A DNA stretch of 64,000 bases from contig NZ_CP039252.1 in NCBI RefSeq assembly GCF_004795855.1, positions 4,092,001-4,156,000 of the forward strand, in the 5' to 3' direction. The position numbers were made by a program, and so were the translations under genes. Numbering within the stretch: the first letter of the stretch is position 1; the number at the start of each line of letters is the position of its first letter. A model generated the notes under the pieces. That model made no database searches, was not told where the DNA came from, and worked only from the letters and a program-made list of their open reading frames with translations. Origin of the DNA: Hydrogenophaga sp. PAMC20947. Its GTDB lineage: Bacteria > Pseudomonadota > Gammaproteobacteria > Burkholderiales > Burkholderiaceae_C. This document shows, in pieces, positions 9,636-18,331 of the stretch.

Positions 9636-11005
9636 ACATGAAACGAATTCTGATTGCCAACCGTGGCGAAATCGCCTGCCGCATCATTCGCGCCTGCAAG
9701 GCCTTGGGTCTGACCAGTATCGCGGTGTACTCAGAAGCTGATGCCGACGCGATGTTTGTTCAAATGGCCGATGTGGCCGAACCCATTGGACCAGCGCCTG
9801 CTGCGCAGAGTTACCTGAACGGTGCCCGCATCCTCGATGCAGCCAAAAAGCACAGCGCCGATGCGGTGCACCCAGGCTACGGATTTTTGTCTGAGAACAC
9901 CGCCTTTGCGCGTGCCGCCGAAGCCGCTGGCGTGCGCTGGGTTGGCCCAACGCCCGACAGCATCGATGCCATGGGCGACAAACAACGCGCCCGTGCCATC
10001 GCCACTTCTGCTGGCGTGCCCACCTTGCCAGGCAGCCCCCGTTTCGCAGCCGGTGAACTCGACGGCATTGAAGCGGCGGCGCTTGCGGTGGGCTATCCGC
10101 TGCTGGTCAAGGCGACGGGCGGCGGCGGCGGCATTGGCATGCGCCGGGTCGACAGCCCAGAGCAATTGCTGGCCTCCGTGGGGGCCACCCAGCAGCTCGC
10201 AGCCAAGGCCTTCGGCGATGGAACCATTTATCTGGAGCGGCTGGTTGCGCGGGCACGTCACATCGAAATTCAGGTGTTTGGCCATGGTGACGGCACAGCG
10301 GTGCACCTGTTCGAGCGCGAATGCTCGGTGCAACGCCGTTTTCAGAAGATCATTGAAGAGAGCCCGGCCCCCAACCTGCCGCAAGCGCTGCGCGAGCAAA
10401 TGACCCACGCTGCGGTGGCACTGGCCGCCCACCAGTCTTACCGCGGCCCTGGCACGGTTGAATTCATCGTTGATGCCGACTCCATGGAGTTTTTTTTCCT
10501 GGAGATGAACACGCGCATTCAAGTGGAGCACCCGGTCACCGAAATGGTCACCGGTCTGGATCTGGTGCAAGCGCAGATCCAGCTCGCCGCGGGCAACTAC
10601 CAGCGTGTCGAGCAAGCCGATGTCAAGACACGAGGTGCGGCCATGGAGTGCCGGATTTACGCAGAAAACCCGGCCAAGAGCTTCATGCCTTCACCCGGCC
10701 CACTCAACACGTTCCGGCTGCCGCTGGATATGCCCCATGTGCGGATCGATACCGGTGTTCGCGAAGGCGACCGGATCACGCCGTACTACGATCCCATGAT
10801 TGCGAAACTCATTGTGTGGGGCGAAGACCGCAGCGCCGCGCTGGAACGCATGCGCACGGCCCTGGCGGCGAGCCAGATCGAAGGCGTGCGCAACAACCTG
10901 AGCTTTCTCTCCTCTGTGGTCGCCCACCCTGACTTCCAGGCAGGGCAGGTTGACACCACCTGGATCGAACGCGAGCGTGAACCGCTGTTGGCGGCCATGC
11001 CATGA
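9632..11005 (+). CDS. Biotin carboxylase subunit (AccC-like) of the Pxp operon
   Basis: A 457-residue biotin carboxylase: N-terminal RILIANRGEIACRIIRA, an ATP-grasp domain with the glycine-rich loop (KATGGGGGIGMRR), the carboxyl-phosphate chemistry segment EMNTRIQVEHPVTEMVTG, and a C-terminal lid domain. It carboxylates a carrier-bound biotin with ATP and bicarbonate. The overlaps with dctM (ATGA) and pxpB (ATGA) place it in this operon rather than with fatty-acid genes, and a separate biotin carrier lies at 13463. It is therefore a pathway-specific paralogue, not the housekeeping AccC. Confidence 0.9.
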   Translation: MNMKRILIANRGEIACRIIRACKALGLTSIAVYSEADADAMFVQMADVAEPIGPAPAAQSYLNGARILDAAKKHSADAVHPGYGFLSENTAFARAAEAAGVRWVGPTPDSIDAMGDKQRARAIATSAGVPTLPGSPRFAAGELDGIEAAALAVGYPLLVKATGGGGGIGMRRVDSPEQLLASVGATQQLAAKAFGDGTIYLERLVARARHIEIQVFGHGDGTAVHLFERECSVQRRFQKIIEESPAPNLPQALREQMTHAAVALAAHQSYRGPGTVEFIVDADSMEFFFLEMNTRIQVEHPVTEMVTGLDLVQAQIQLAAGNYQRVEQADVKTRGAAMECRIYAENPAKSFMPSPGPLNTFRLPLDMPHVRIDTGVREGDRITPYYDPMIAKLIVWGEDRSAALERMRTALAASQIEGVRNNLSFLSSVVAHPDFQAGQVDTTWIEREREPLLAAMP

Positions 11006-11721
11006 CGGGGCATGACCAGACCCTCCCATCGCCGCGCATAGACGCTGTCGGCGACCGGTGCATGCTGATCGGTCTCGGCGAAACCGTTGATCCTGAAACC
11101 AGTCTGCGGGTTTTTGCCTTTGTCCGTCGCCTCAAAGAGCAACCCATTCCTGGCGTGCGCGACATCGTTCCCGCCTTCACCACGGTGGCCCTGCATTACC
11201 AGCCCGAATTGCTCGGCGACTCGCCGTTTGAATCGTTGCGCGCATCGGTTCTTGAGCGGCTGGCACAGCCATTCGAAACACAGGCGCTGGCAGCTCGCAC
11301 CATCGAGGTTCCGGTTTGTTACGGTGGCGAATGGGGTCCCGATCTCGAAGACGTTGCAGCGCAACGCGGGCTCTCAGTCGAGCAAGTCATCGCCTTGCAT
11401 TTGCAATCGCCTCACCGCGTGTACATGCTGGGGTTTGCTCCGGGTTTTCCATTCATCGGAGGCCTTGATCCGGCGCTGGTGATGCCACGCCGTGCGTCAC
11501 CGCGCACCCGCATCCCGCCGGGCTCGGTGGGCATCGCGCGCGATCAGACCTGCATTTACCCCCTTGAAACCCCTGGCGGCTGGAACCTGATCGGTCGAAC
11601 GCCGGTGCGCCTGTTCGATCCCAGTGCCAACCCGCCCTGCCTGCTGGCGCCAGGCGACAGCGTTCGCTTCGTGCGCATTGACGAACCCCGCTACCACGCC
11701 ATGCTGGAGGGGCGGTCATGA
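11002..11721 (+). CDS. pxpB: 5-oxoprolinase subunit B (KipI/AHS1 family)
   Basis: A 239-residue protein of the KipI/allophanate-hydrolase-subunit-1 (AHS1) family, with the conserved VPVCYGGEWGPDLEDVA, the MLGFAPGFPFIGGLD motif and GSVGIARDQTCIYPLETPGGWNLIGRTP. PxpB, PxpC and PxpA together make an ATP-dependent 5-oxoprolinase in other bacteria. AHS1 and AHS2 also form the carboxyltransferase part of urea carboxylase, which matters here because a biotin carboxylase and a carrier flank the set. It overlaps both neighbours by four bases. Confidence 0.93.
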   Translation: MTGHDQTLPSPRIDAVGDRCMLIGLGETVDPETSLRVFAFVRRLKEQPIPGVRDIVPAFTTVALHYQPELLGDSPFESLRASVLERLAQPFETQALAARTIEVPVCYGGEWGPDLEDVAAQRGLSVEQVIALHLQSPHRVYMLGFAPGFPFIGGLDPALVMPRRASPRTRIPPGSVGIARDQTCIYPLETPGGWNLIGRTPVRLFDPSANPPCLLAPGDSVRFVRIDEPRYHAMLEGRS

Positions 11722-12680
11722 GCCAACACATCAACGTCATCAAACCCGGCGTTCAATCACAACTGCAGGATTTGGGGCGCTTCGGCTTTCAGGATCTGGG
11801 CGTGCCCGTGTGCGGGGTGATGGACGAATGGTCGCACCGCGTCGCCAACCTGTTGGCGGGCAATGCGCGGGACGAGGCCACCCTGGAGATCGTGCTGATG
11901 GGTCCCAGTCTTGTGTTTGAGGCCGCGACACAGATCGCGATCTGTGGTGCCGACCTGTCACCACGCCTCAACGGTGAGCCTGTGCCCATGCGGCAACGCA
12001 TCGAGGTCCCGGCCGGCGGCCAGCTCGATTTTGGACGAAGGGTGAGTGGGCTTCGGACCTACCTCGCCGTTCGCGGAGGCTTTGATGTCGAGCCCGTGAT
12101 GGGCAGTCGGAGCACCTATGTGCGCGGTGGTTTTGGGGGCTTTCAGGGGCGTGCCTTGCGCAAGGGCGATGTGCTCGCCTTCGCCGACACACCCGCTGCG
12201 CCAACGGCGCCCGTGGTCGAAATGGCTGACCAGCTGCCGTCGAGTGAGCTCAACGCGGTGACCCCGGTTCGTGTCATCGCTGGCGAACACTGGGCCAGCT
12301 ATTCCAGCGAAACACAAGCGTTGTTCGAGACGGCAACCTACAAGATCAACCCCCAGTCAGACCGCATGGGCTACCGCCTCGATGGCCCGGCCTTGCAACG
12401 CCGCGAGGCCGTGGAGCTGATCTCGGAGGCGATGAGCTTCGGCACCATTCAGGTGCCTTCCGACGGGCAGCCCATCGTGTTGATGGCCGAACGCCACAGC
12501 GCGGGCGGTTACCCCAAGATGGCGCATGTGATCAGCGTCGATCTGCCCATCCTGGCCCAGCTCGCGCCGCAGCAGCAGTTGCGGTTCGAGCTGGTCAGCC
12601 TGGAGGCGGCTCAATCCCTGTACCTGCAACGCGAAAAGACGCTTTCGGCATTGCGTCAAACACTTGGAGTCCATGAATGA
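11718..12680 (+). CDS. pxpC: 5-oxoprolinase subunit C / biotin-dependent carboxyltransferase (KipA/AHS2)
   Basis: A 320-residue AHS2/KipA-family protein. Recognisable blocks are VIKPGVQSQLQDLGRFGFQ, the GVPVCGVMDEWSHRVANLL segment, a YLAVRGGFDVEPVMGSRSTY block and MGYRLDGPALQRRE, with the C-terminal QVPSDGQPIVLMAERHSAGGYPKMA motif. AHS2 is the biotin-dependent carboxyltransferase half of urea carboxylase. It overlaps pxpB and pxpA by ATGA junctions, implying equimolar translation of the complex. Confidence 0.93.
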   Translation: MSQHINVIKPGVQSQLQDLGRFGFQDLGVPVCGVMDEWSHRVANLLAGNARDEATLEIVLMGPSLVFEAATQIAICGADLSPRLNGEPVPMRQRIEVPAGGQLDFGRRVSGLRTYLAVRGGFDVEPVMGSRSTYVRGGFGGFQGRALRKGDVLAFADTPAAPTAPVVEMADQLPSSELNAVTPVRVIAGEHWASYSSETQALFETATYKINPQSDRMGYRLDGPALQRREAVELISEAMSFGTIQVPSDGQPIVLMAERHSAGGYPKMAHVISVDLPILAQLAPQQQLRFELVSLEAAQSLYLQREKTLSALRQTLGVHE

Positions 12681-13444
12681 ACACCACCACACTCGACCTG
12701 AATTGCGACATGGGTGAGGGTTTCGGGGCCTACAAGATGGGCAACGACATCGAGATCCTCGACCACGTGACTTCTGCCAACATCGCCTGTGGGTTTCACG
12801 CGGGCGACCCGCCCACCATGCGGCGCATCGTTGCCGCAGCCCTCGCCAAGGGCGTGGCCATCGGCGCCCACCCTGGGTTGCCGGATCTGCAAGGCTTTGG
12901 GCGCCGGGAGATGAAAATTTCACCTGCTGAGGCCTATGCCATGGTGGTGTATCAAGTGGGCGCGTTGGCCGGGTTCGCCCAGGCCGCGGGTGGCGGGCTG
13001 AACCATGTCAAACCGCATGGGGCGCTGTACAACATGGCCGCCAAAGACCGCGCACTCGCCGATGCCATTGCCCAGGCGGTGTTTGACTTTGACCCAGGGT
13101 TGGTTTTTTTCGGATTGGCCGGCAGCGAAATGATCAATGCCGCTCATGCGCTCGGCCTGCGCAGTGCATGTGAAGTCTTTGCCGATCGCAGCTACCAGGA
13201 CGACGGCAGCCTGTCTCCGCGGGGTCAGGCCGGTGCTTTGATCGAAGACGCCGATCAGTCGCTCGCTCAAGTCAGACAGATGCTGACAGGTTCGGTGCGT
13301 GCGGTCAGTGGGCTCCAGGTACCGGTTCGCGCCGATACGCTGTGTTTGCACGGTGATCAACCGGGCGCCCTGGATTTCGCGCGCCATATTCGCGGCGCAT
13401 TGACCACCGATGGCGTCTCGCTGCAAGCCCCCGTTCGTCAATAA
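12677..13444 (+). CDS. pxpA: 5-oxoprolinase subunit A (LamB/YcsF family)
   Basis: A 255-residue LamB/YcsF-family protein with the signature LDLNCDMGEGFGAY, the NIACGFHAGDPPTMRR metal/substrate motif, GAHPGLPDLQGFGRR and VKPHGALYN. PxpA works with PxpBC in ATP-dependent opening of 5-oxoproline to glutamate. It is the hydrolase-like component of this operon, in the place where an allophanate-hydrolase would act in urea degradation. Length is normal. Confidence 0.95.
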   Translation: MNTTTLDLNCDMGEGFGAYKMGNDIEILDHVTSANIACGFHAGDPPTMRRIVAAALAKGVAIGAHPGLPDLQGFGRREMKISPAEAYAMVVYQVGALAGFAQAAGGGLNHVKPHGALYNMAAKDRALADAIAQAVFDFDPGLVFFGLAGSEMINAAHALGLRSACEVFADRSYQDDGSLSPRGQAGALIEDADQSLAQVRQMLTGSVRAVSGLQVPVRADTLCLHGDQPGALDFARHIRGALTTDGVSLQAPVRQ

Positions 13445-13462
13445 TTTTCAGGAGAAAACGCC

Positions 13463-13684
13463 ATGTCAAATATCCATGAAGTCAAATCAGAAGTTGGGGG
13501 CAGCATCTGGAAGATCGAGGTCACCGTCGGCCAAACGGTGGCCGAAGGCGATACGCTGTTGATCGTCGAGTCCATGAAGATGGAAATCCCCCTGTTCTCG
13601 CCAGTGGCCGGCACCGTGCAAGAGATCCGGGTGGCGGAGAGCGACATGGTCGAGGAAGATCAGGTGCTGGTGGTTATTGGCTGA
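13463..13684 (+). CDS. Stand-alone biotin carboxyl carrier domain
   Basis: A 73-residue biotinyl-lipoyl domain with the biotinylation motif ESMKMEI; the biotin-accepting lysine is Lys39. It lacks the Ala/Pro-rich arm and N-terminal part of AccB, so it is a minimal carrier like the C-terminal domain of urea carboxylase. A strong ribosome-binding site (AGGAGAAAA) precedes the ATG. It closes the TRAP-biotin-Pxp operon, and its presence shows that biotin chemistry, not only homology to it, is encoded here. Confidence 0.93.
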   Translation: MSNIHEVKSEVGGSIWKIEVTVGQTVAEGDTLLIVESMKMEIPLFSPVAGTVQEIRVAESDMVEEDQVLVVIG

Positions 13685-13701
13685 GCTTCGATATCCACCG
13701 T

Positions 13702-14637
13702 TCAGTCAGGGTCCTGCTCCAGAGAGCGGGCCCAGGCCTGGCCAGACTGTTCGCAATAGTTCGCAGCAACCTCGCGCACCAATTGAAGCGTGGCATCGAC
13801 CGCGGCGTTTGATGGCCGGGTATGGATCGCCGTGATGGTCATGAAGGGCAACGCTGGCCCTTCGATTTGTCTGAGCAAACCTTGTTCAAGCTGCTTGCGC
13901 ACAAAGATCGGAGGGATCGCCGCGATGCCGTAGCCGTCGCACACCAGCTGGATGATGGACTCCACCGACGGCACACTGCACACGCGCGGCTCGACTTCCC
14001 GACCAATGAACAGGGCGCGCACATGGGCACGCGGGCTGGAGGTCCTGGAAAACGTCAACAGGGGTTTCAGCTCAAGGTCTTCAAGCGCCAGGGGTCGGTC
14101 CGCCGGCAACAAATCGGGGCGGGCAACCCAGCACACGGGGAACTCACACAGCGGTAACTCGTGGTAGTCCAGGTTGCCGGCTGCTTCAGCAAACGGATCG
14201 TTTTGAATCAACAGATCGAGCTTGCGCTGGCGCAGCAAATCTTGCAGGTCTTGTGCCGGCGCAACGGTGATGTCGGGCTGCACCAGGGGATGGCGCTCAT
14301 CCAGCTGGCGAATCAGCGGTGATAACCAGGTCCTCACAATCGACTCGATCGTGCCGATGCGCACACGCCCGGCCACAGGCGCTCCAGGCTGGGCACATTC
14401 GCGAAGCTCTTGCTCGATGGAGAGCATCCGTTCGGCCTGGTGCACCACTTGCTCGCCAACCGGCGTCATGGTGATGCCCCGCACGCTGCGGACCACCAGG
14501 GCCGTACCGAGCTCTGATTCGAGCGAAGCAATGCGCTGTGAAATGGCGGCCTGTGTTGTAAACATCAACTGGGCAGTTTCACGAAAGCTGCCTGCTTTCG
14601 ACAGCACCACCAGTGTTTCCAGGAATTTGGTATTCAA
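13702..14637 (-). CDS. LysR-family regulator next to the Pxp operon
   Basis: A 311-residue LysR regulator that appears to start at TTG (14637), preceded by an AAAGG ribosome-binding site; no better ATG lies before the helix-turn-helix (AGSFRETAQLMFTTQAAISQRIASLESELG). The effector domain runs from about residue 90. It faces the Pxp operon tail to tail with only 17 bp between stops. It is the only regulator nearby and the likely controller of the TRAP/Pxp genes, although its operator would be 7 kb away at the dctP promoter. Confidence 0.88.
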   Translation of the reverse strand: MNTKFLETLVVLSKAGSFRETAQLMFTTQAAISQRIASLESELGTALVVRSVRGITMTPVGEQVVHQAERMLSIEQELRECAQPGAPVAGRVRIGTIESIVRTWLSPLIRQLDERHPLVQPDITVAPAQDLQDLLRQRKLDLLIQNDPFAEAAGNLDYHELPLCEFPVCWVARPDLLPADRPLALEDLELKPLLTFSRTSSPRAHVRALFIGREVEPRVCSVPSVESIIQLVCDGYGIAAIPPIFVRKQLEQGLLRQIEGPALPFMTITAIHTRPSNAAVDATLQLVREVAANYCEQSGQAWARSLEQDPD

Positions 14638-14997
14638 ACCGATCAGCCTTTTCTGCCAGCCGCGGCAGGCGGCGGCTCAGGCCTGAGTGTATCGAGATCC
14701 CCAGGGTAAGGACCTGTGGTTCAAGGAGCCTGTCCGTGAGCGAGTCGCCGGAAACCTTCGCACCCGGCGGGTCAGCGACTCGCTACCCGCTTGCCTTTCA
14801 GGCTGGGCCCTTCGTGTGGACTACAAATTTGGCTGTGCTCATGCCGCGAAGTGGCAATGAGGTTTGAGCACTATCCCCAACACCAGTGGCTCCGGAAATC
14901 GATCTTTGATGTGTTCAGGGGTCCGAACCCCGACCCACCTGAAACCGCAAAACACCAAGCACCCAAGGGCGCTGCGCCGGCCCGGGATGACCCAGTC
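14638..14997. other. Intergenic, no gene seen
   Basis: 360 bp between a LysR start and the dgoA stop. Small ORFs here overlap on several frames and have no recognisable product. Part of it should hold the LysR promoter. Confidence 0.4.
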
Positions 14998-15594
14998 TCA
15001 ACGAGTCGCCACAGGGGCCTTGACCAATGCCAGGGCGGATTGCCGGATCTGGTCAAGGCTGTATCCCGGCTTGTAGAGCCATCCACCCACACCAACACCG
15101 GCCGCGCCAGCGGCTTTGAAGACGGCGGTGTTGCTGGCCTCGATGCCACCCACGGCGTAAATCTGCGTACCGACGGGCATCACGCTGAGCCAGGCTTTCA
15201 GGGTGGCCGCTCCCAGCACATCGGCGGGAAAGAGCTTGAGCGCATGAGCCCCAGCTTGCAGCGCGCTGAAGGCTTCGGTGGCGGTGGCCACACCGGGGAT
15301 GGACTTCAACCCCAGCGCGCAGGTGCGCTGAATCACCGCAGTGTCCATGTTGGGCGAGAGCACGAGCTGGGCGCCGGCTTGTGCCACGGCCTCGACCTGC
15401 GCCACGCTCAGCACCGTTCCGGCACCAATCACCGCCCGACCGTCAAAAGCCGTTTGCAGCAGGCGGATGCTCTCCAGCGCGTTGGGGGAGTTCAGGGGCA
15501 CTTCGATGGTCTTGATGCCGCTTTGCAAGAGGCATTCGGCCACTTCAATCACGGTGTCGGGTGTGACCCCACGGAGGATGGCAACGATGTCCAT
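14998..15594 (-). CDS. dgoA: 2-dehydro-3-deoxy-6-phosphogalactonate aldolase
   Basis: A 198-residue class I KDPG/KDPGal aldolase. It has the Eda-family pattern: IVAILRGVTPDTVIEVAECL at the N-terminus, GAGTVLSVAQVEAVAQAGAQLVLSPN, and the Schiff-base lysine in the HALKLFPADVLG motif. It cleaves 2-keto-3-deoxy-6-phosphogalactonate to pyruvate and glyceraldehyde-3-phosphate. It lies 27 bp after dgoK on the same strand, which fixes the De Ley-Doudoroff galactonate assignment over the glucose version (Eda). Confidence 0.93.
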   Translation of the reverse strand: MDIVAILRGVTPDTVIEVAECLLQSGIKTIEVPLNSPNALESIRLLQTAFDGRAVIGAGTVLSVAQVEAVAQAGAQLVLSPNMDTAVIQRTCALGLKSIPGVATATEAFSALQAGAHALKLFPADVLGAATLKAWLSVMPVGTQIYAVGGIEASNTAVFKAAGAAGVGVGGWLYKPGYSLDQIRQSALALVKAPVATR

Positions 15595-15621
15595 GGTTCT
15601 GCTTTCAAAAAAGGAATGGGG

Positions 15622-16638
15622 TCAGGTCGCCACTGTGGCACGGTTCAGAAGACCGGCCGCGCGGGCGATCCGGAGCAAGCCATTGAACACGGCGTCTCCC
15701 GGCATTTCAACCACCGCTTGCCCGAATTGGGCGAATGCTGAGGCGTAGCGTTGCGTGAGTTCTGGCGACCCCAGCAACGGTATCGGCGTGTGCTTGTCGG
15801 GCGGTGAAAATCGGCTCAGGCCGGCCTTGATTTCAGCGCCAATCAACAATCCCGAGAGGTAGTCGGGCAGCTCGTGCGATTGAAATCGCCCCATGAGGCC
15901 GGCGGTACGGACCCTGAACAACAGGTTTTCCAGCCCCTTGGCGCAGGCTTCGGCCACGCCTTGCTGAAACGCCTTGGGCGACGCCGGGCCAGCGCTCATC
16001 ACCCGGGAAAGGCTGCTGTGGTTGCGCAGCAGCTCAAACAGCTCGCCGGTCATGTAGGTCTGGAAAGTTTCAATCTGTCCACCGCCACTTCGCTTCATCC
16101 ACTTCGAGTGGGTACCGGGCAAGACAAAGAGCCTGGCCGCCCCATCGGGCAACCCGAACAGTTGCGTTTCTTCGCCCCGCAAGACGTCCCAGCCCGCAGC
16201 GTGAGACCCGGTGTTGAGGCCGGCCACGATGTGCAGCTGCACGGCTTGCCCGGGAGTCAATCCATCCACGGGCGGCAACTCGACCTGGCCCAGCCGCTCG
16301 GCGAGATCGTTCGCACTGGCGGGGCAGGTGACGTAGGGCACGTCCGAGATGCCCTGGCGCGAGCCGATCATGCCGCAGGCCAGCAACGGCACCTGGTGTT
16401 GAACAAGCCAATCAGCGCACAGAGGCAACAAGGCCTCGGCAAAATGGCCTTCTTGCACCGCGAACACACCGACAGGGCTCTCCCGGCGATCCATCAGGCC
16501 ACCGTGCTCATCGACCAGGGCCACACGCAAATTGCTGCTGCCCCAATCGATGCCAATGAGCACGGGTTTGTCTGCGCAAGCCTGAGTCGCACCGGCATCG
16601 CGCATTGGGGGATCGGCCCGCTGGCCAGATTTCGTCAT
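15622..16638 (-). CDS. dgoK: 2-dehydro-3-deoxygalactonokinase
   Basis: About 338 residues of the DgoK sugar-kinase family: VLIGIDWGSSNLRVALVDEHGG (phosphate-1 motif), VPLLACGMIGSRQGISDVPYV, and FVLPGTHSKWMK. It phosphorylates 2-keto-3-deoxygalactonate for the aldolase encoded next. The frame is open further upstream, but the ATG at 16638 has a GGAGAC ribosome-binding site at proper spacing. No galactonate dehydratase or lactonase gene is present here, so the rest of the pathway must be elsewhere. Confidence 0.93.
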   Translation of the reverse strand: MTKSGQRADPPMRDAGATQACADKPVLIGIDWGSSNLRVALVDEHGGLMDRRESPVGVFAVQEGHFAEALLPLCADWLVQHQVPLLACGMIGSRQGISDVPYVTCPASANDLAERLGQVELPPVDGLTPGQAVQLHIVAGLNTGSHAAGWDVLRGEETQLFGLPDGAARLFVLPGTHSKWMKRSGGGQIETFQTYMTGELFELLRNHSSLSRVMSAGPASPKAFQQGVAEACAKGLENLLFRVRTAGLMGRFQSHELPDYLSGLLIGAEIKAGLSRFSPPDKHTPIPLLGSPELTQRYASAFAQFGQAVVEMPGDAVFNGLLRIARAAGLLNRATVAT

Positions 16639-16771
16639 GTGCCTGTCTCCATTTGCTTTCGGCCAGAATCCGCCACCCGTCATTCGCGACCGGCTGCTGC
16701 CCAGCCTGTCGATCTGATCCAACGACGTGATCCTACTGCCGCCTGCGTTGATGGCGTGGGCTGACGGGCGC

Positions 16772-17536
16772 TCAAAGCCAGCCGGCTGCCCGCAAGATCA
16801 GTCCCAGCCCAAGCGTTGCAAGCACGATCAACACCGCCGTTCGGAACGCCTGCGGCGCCAGATGGCGGCTGACGCGTTGTCCGATGTGCACCCCGATCGC
16901 CACCAGCACCAGACCGCAGGCGGACACGGCCACAACCTGCACGGTCATGAGACCAGCGACACCCAGGCCGACGAACATCGCGGCACTCGACAGCGTGAAG
17001 GACTGGTTGCTGGCCTGAAGAAAGCGCTCGCGGGGTATATCGAGCGAGAGCAGGTAAGGGATCACCGGCATGACCTGCGACCCAGTCAATCCGTTGATGA
17101 AACCCGTTGCGGCGCCGATCACCGGTTCGAATTTCCGGGAGCGGTTCTCGGTTAGCCGGAAGCGCGCGTTGGCCAGAGCGAATCCGACATAGATCAGCAG
17201 CACGATGCCGAGCACAGCGGCGGCACTTTCGCTCCTCATGCGCGTCAGCGCCCAGAGCCCGGCGAAGACCGAAACAGCGGCTGAAACAACCATGGGCCAG
17301 AAACGTTGCATGCTGGCGCGGAAGCCGCCGGTGTTCACCATGACGACCAGGTTCGACGCAACCGACGGGATCAGCACCAGCGGCAGCGCCTCCTTCAAGC
17401 CGAAAGCCAGCGTCAGGATCGGCAGGCAAGTCGAGGAATAGCCCAGGCCGGTCACGCCCTTGACCAGTGCCGCAACGAAATACGCAGCGGCGATGGTGGC
17501 CAGTTGCGTGGGTGAGAAGGCATCCAGTAGAAACAT
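16772..17536 (-). CDS. TauE/SafE family exporter
   Basis: About 254 residues, a TauE/SafE (sulfite exporter) family membrane protein with about eight hydrophobic segments. The repeated family motif is visible as AAYFVAALVKGVTGLGYSS near the N-terminus and ATGFINGLTGSQVMPVIPYL in the second half. The ATG at 17536, directly before the first membrane helix, is preferred over an Arg-rich extension to 17608. It lies 133 bp upstream of dgoK on the same strand; a link to sugar-acid traffic is possible but unproven. Confidence 0.87.
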   Translation of the reverse strand: MFLLDAFSPTQLATIAAAYFVAALVKGVTGLGYSSTCLPILTLAFGLKEALPLVLIPSVASNLVVMVNTGGFRASMQRFWPMVVSAAVSVFAGLWALTRMRSESAAAVLGIVLLIYVGFALANARFRLTENRSRKFEPVIGAATGFINGLTGSQVMPVIPYLLSLDIPRERFLQASNQSFTLSSAAMFVGLGVAGLMTVQVVAVSACGLVLVAIGVHIGQRVSRHLAPQAFRTAVLIVLATLGLGLILRAAGWL

Positions 17537-17662
17537 CGCTTTGATCTCGTGCAAAGTTCGCGCTCCGCGGTGATCGCGACGGGCGGCGCGCCCTTCGCGT
17601 CGAGCCATAGTAGCGGCAACCCCATCCCAAGCTTGCCCGCATCACCGGCTTGTTTGATTGGG

Positions 17663-17680
17663 CTGGGCCCGAAGGCCCAG
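17663..17680 (-). terminator. UUCG-tetraloop hairpin
   Basis: A 7-bp GC-rich stem (CTGGGCC/GGCCCAG) read on the minus strand encloses a TTCG loop, an exceptionally stable RNA tetraloop. It lies downstream of the small exported-protein gene and could end its transcript. No T-run follows. Confidence 0.4.
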
Positions 17681-17819
17681 GCCTCTGTGCCAGATCAACT
17701 TCGGTTACACGCCCAGCGTTTCAACAATTTCACCGCGTACCTGGGGCACCCCTCCGTGGGTCAGTGCACTCGGGCCCAGCAGGCGTCAGTTGAAACGGGT
17801 GACGTTCAGATTGGCCTGC

Positions 17820-18176
17820 TCAAAATGCCCGGCTGATGATCAAACCGGTGAATCTGGGCTGCACGATGGGTGTCAGGATGCAGGTGTCTGTGGCCCAGGC
17901 ACCCAGCGCTGCGCCGATGGCGCTTGAAGCGAAATCCAGCAGGGAGCCTGATTTGCTTGAGCTGTGTGCGGCCTGGTAAGCCTGGTGCAAGGCCGACGCG
18001 CCCGTGGCGACCGCAAATCCGATCCAGGCACGGTTCTCCAAATCTCGGTTCGCATGGGTCACCGCGCCGGCCAGCACCGCACTGAAGGCGGTGTGGCTGA
18101 GTTCGCTGCTCGCACCGTCATAGGCGTGCGCAAAGCCCGTGAGAGCCACCGCCCACAGGCAAATCAATTTCTTCAT
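17820..18176 (-). CDS. Small exported protein, possibly DUF2279/YfiM-like
   Basis: A 118-residue protein with a clear signal peptide (MKKLICLWAVALTGFAHA). The mature part has SELSHTAFSAVLAGAVTHA, then a Gly/Ala-rich membrane-like segment (WIGFAVATGASALHQAYQAA) and DFASSAIGAALGAWATD. The SH..FSA and D..S...GA..G pattern resembles YfiM/DUF2279 proteins, small envelope proteins of unknown role, but the match is by eye. It is a single gene. Confidence 0.65.
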   Translation of the reverse strand: MKKLICLWAVALTGFAHAYDGASSELSHTAFSAVLAGAVTHANRDLENRAWIGFAVATGASALHQAYQAAHSSSKSGSLLDFASSAIGAALGAWATDTCILTPIVQPRFTGLIISRAF

Positions 18177-18331
18177 CTTGATGCCATTCTTTGGGCGGCA
18201 AAGCCGATCTGGTTCTGTCCTGCCTGGCGTTCATCGCTGGGGGTATTCGGCGCCAGTCTAGCCAGCGCGGCCGCCCCCAAATGCGCTGGCTGATGTTTGC
18301 CTGTGCCCACCCCGAAGACACGCCAATGCCA

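Noticed and set aside
14925..14945. Possible tRNA T-arm-like sequence (GGGTCCGAACCCC)
   Set aside because: No matching acceptor, D or anticodon arms could be built around it.
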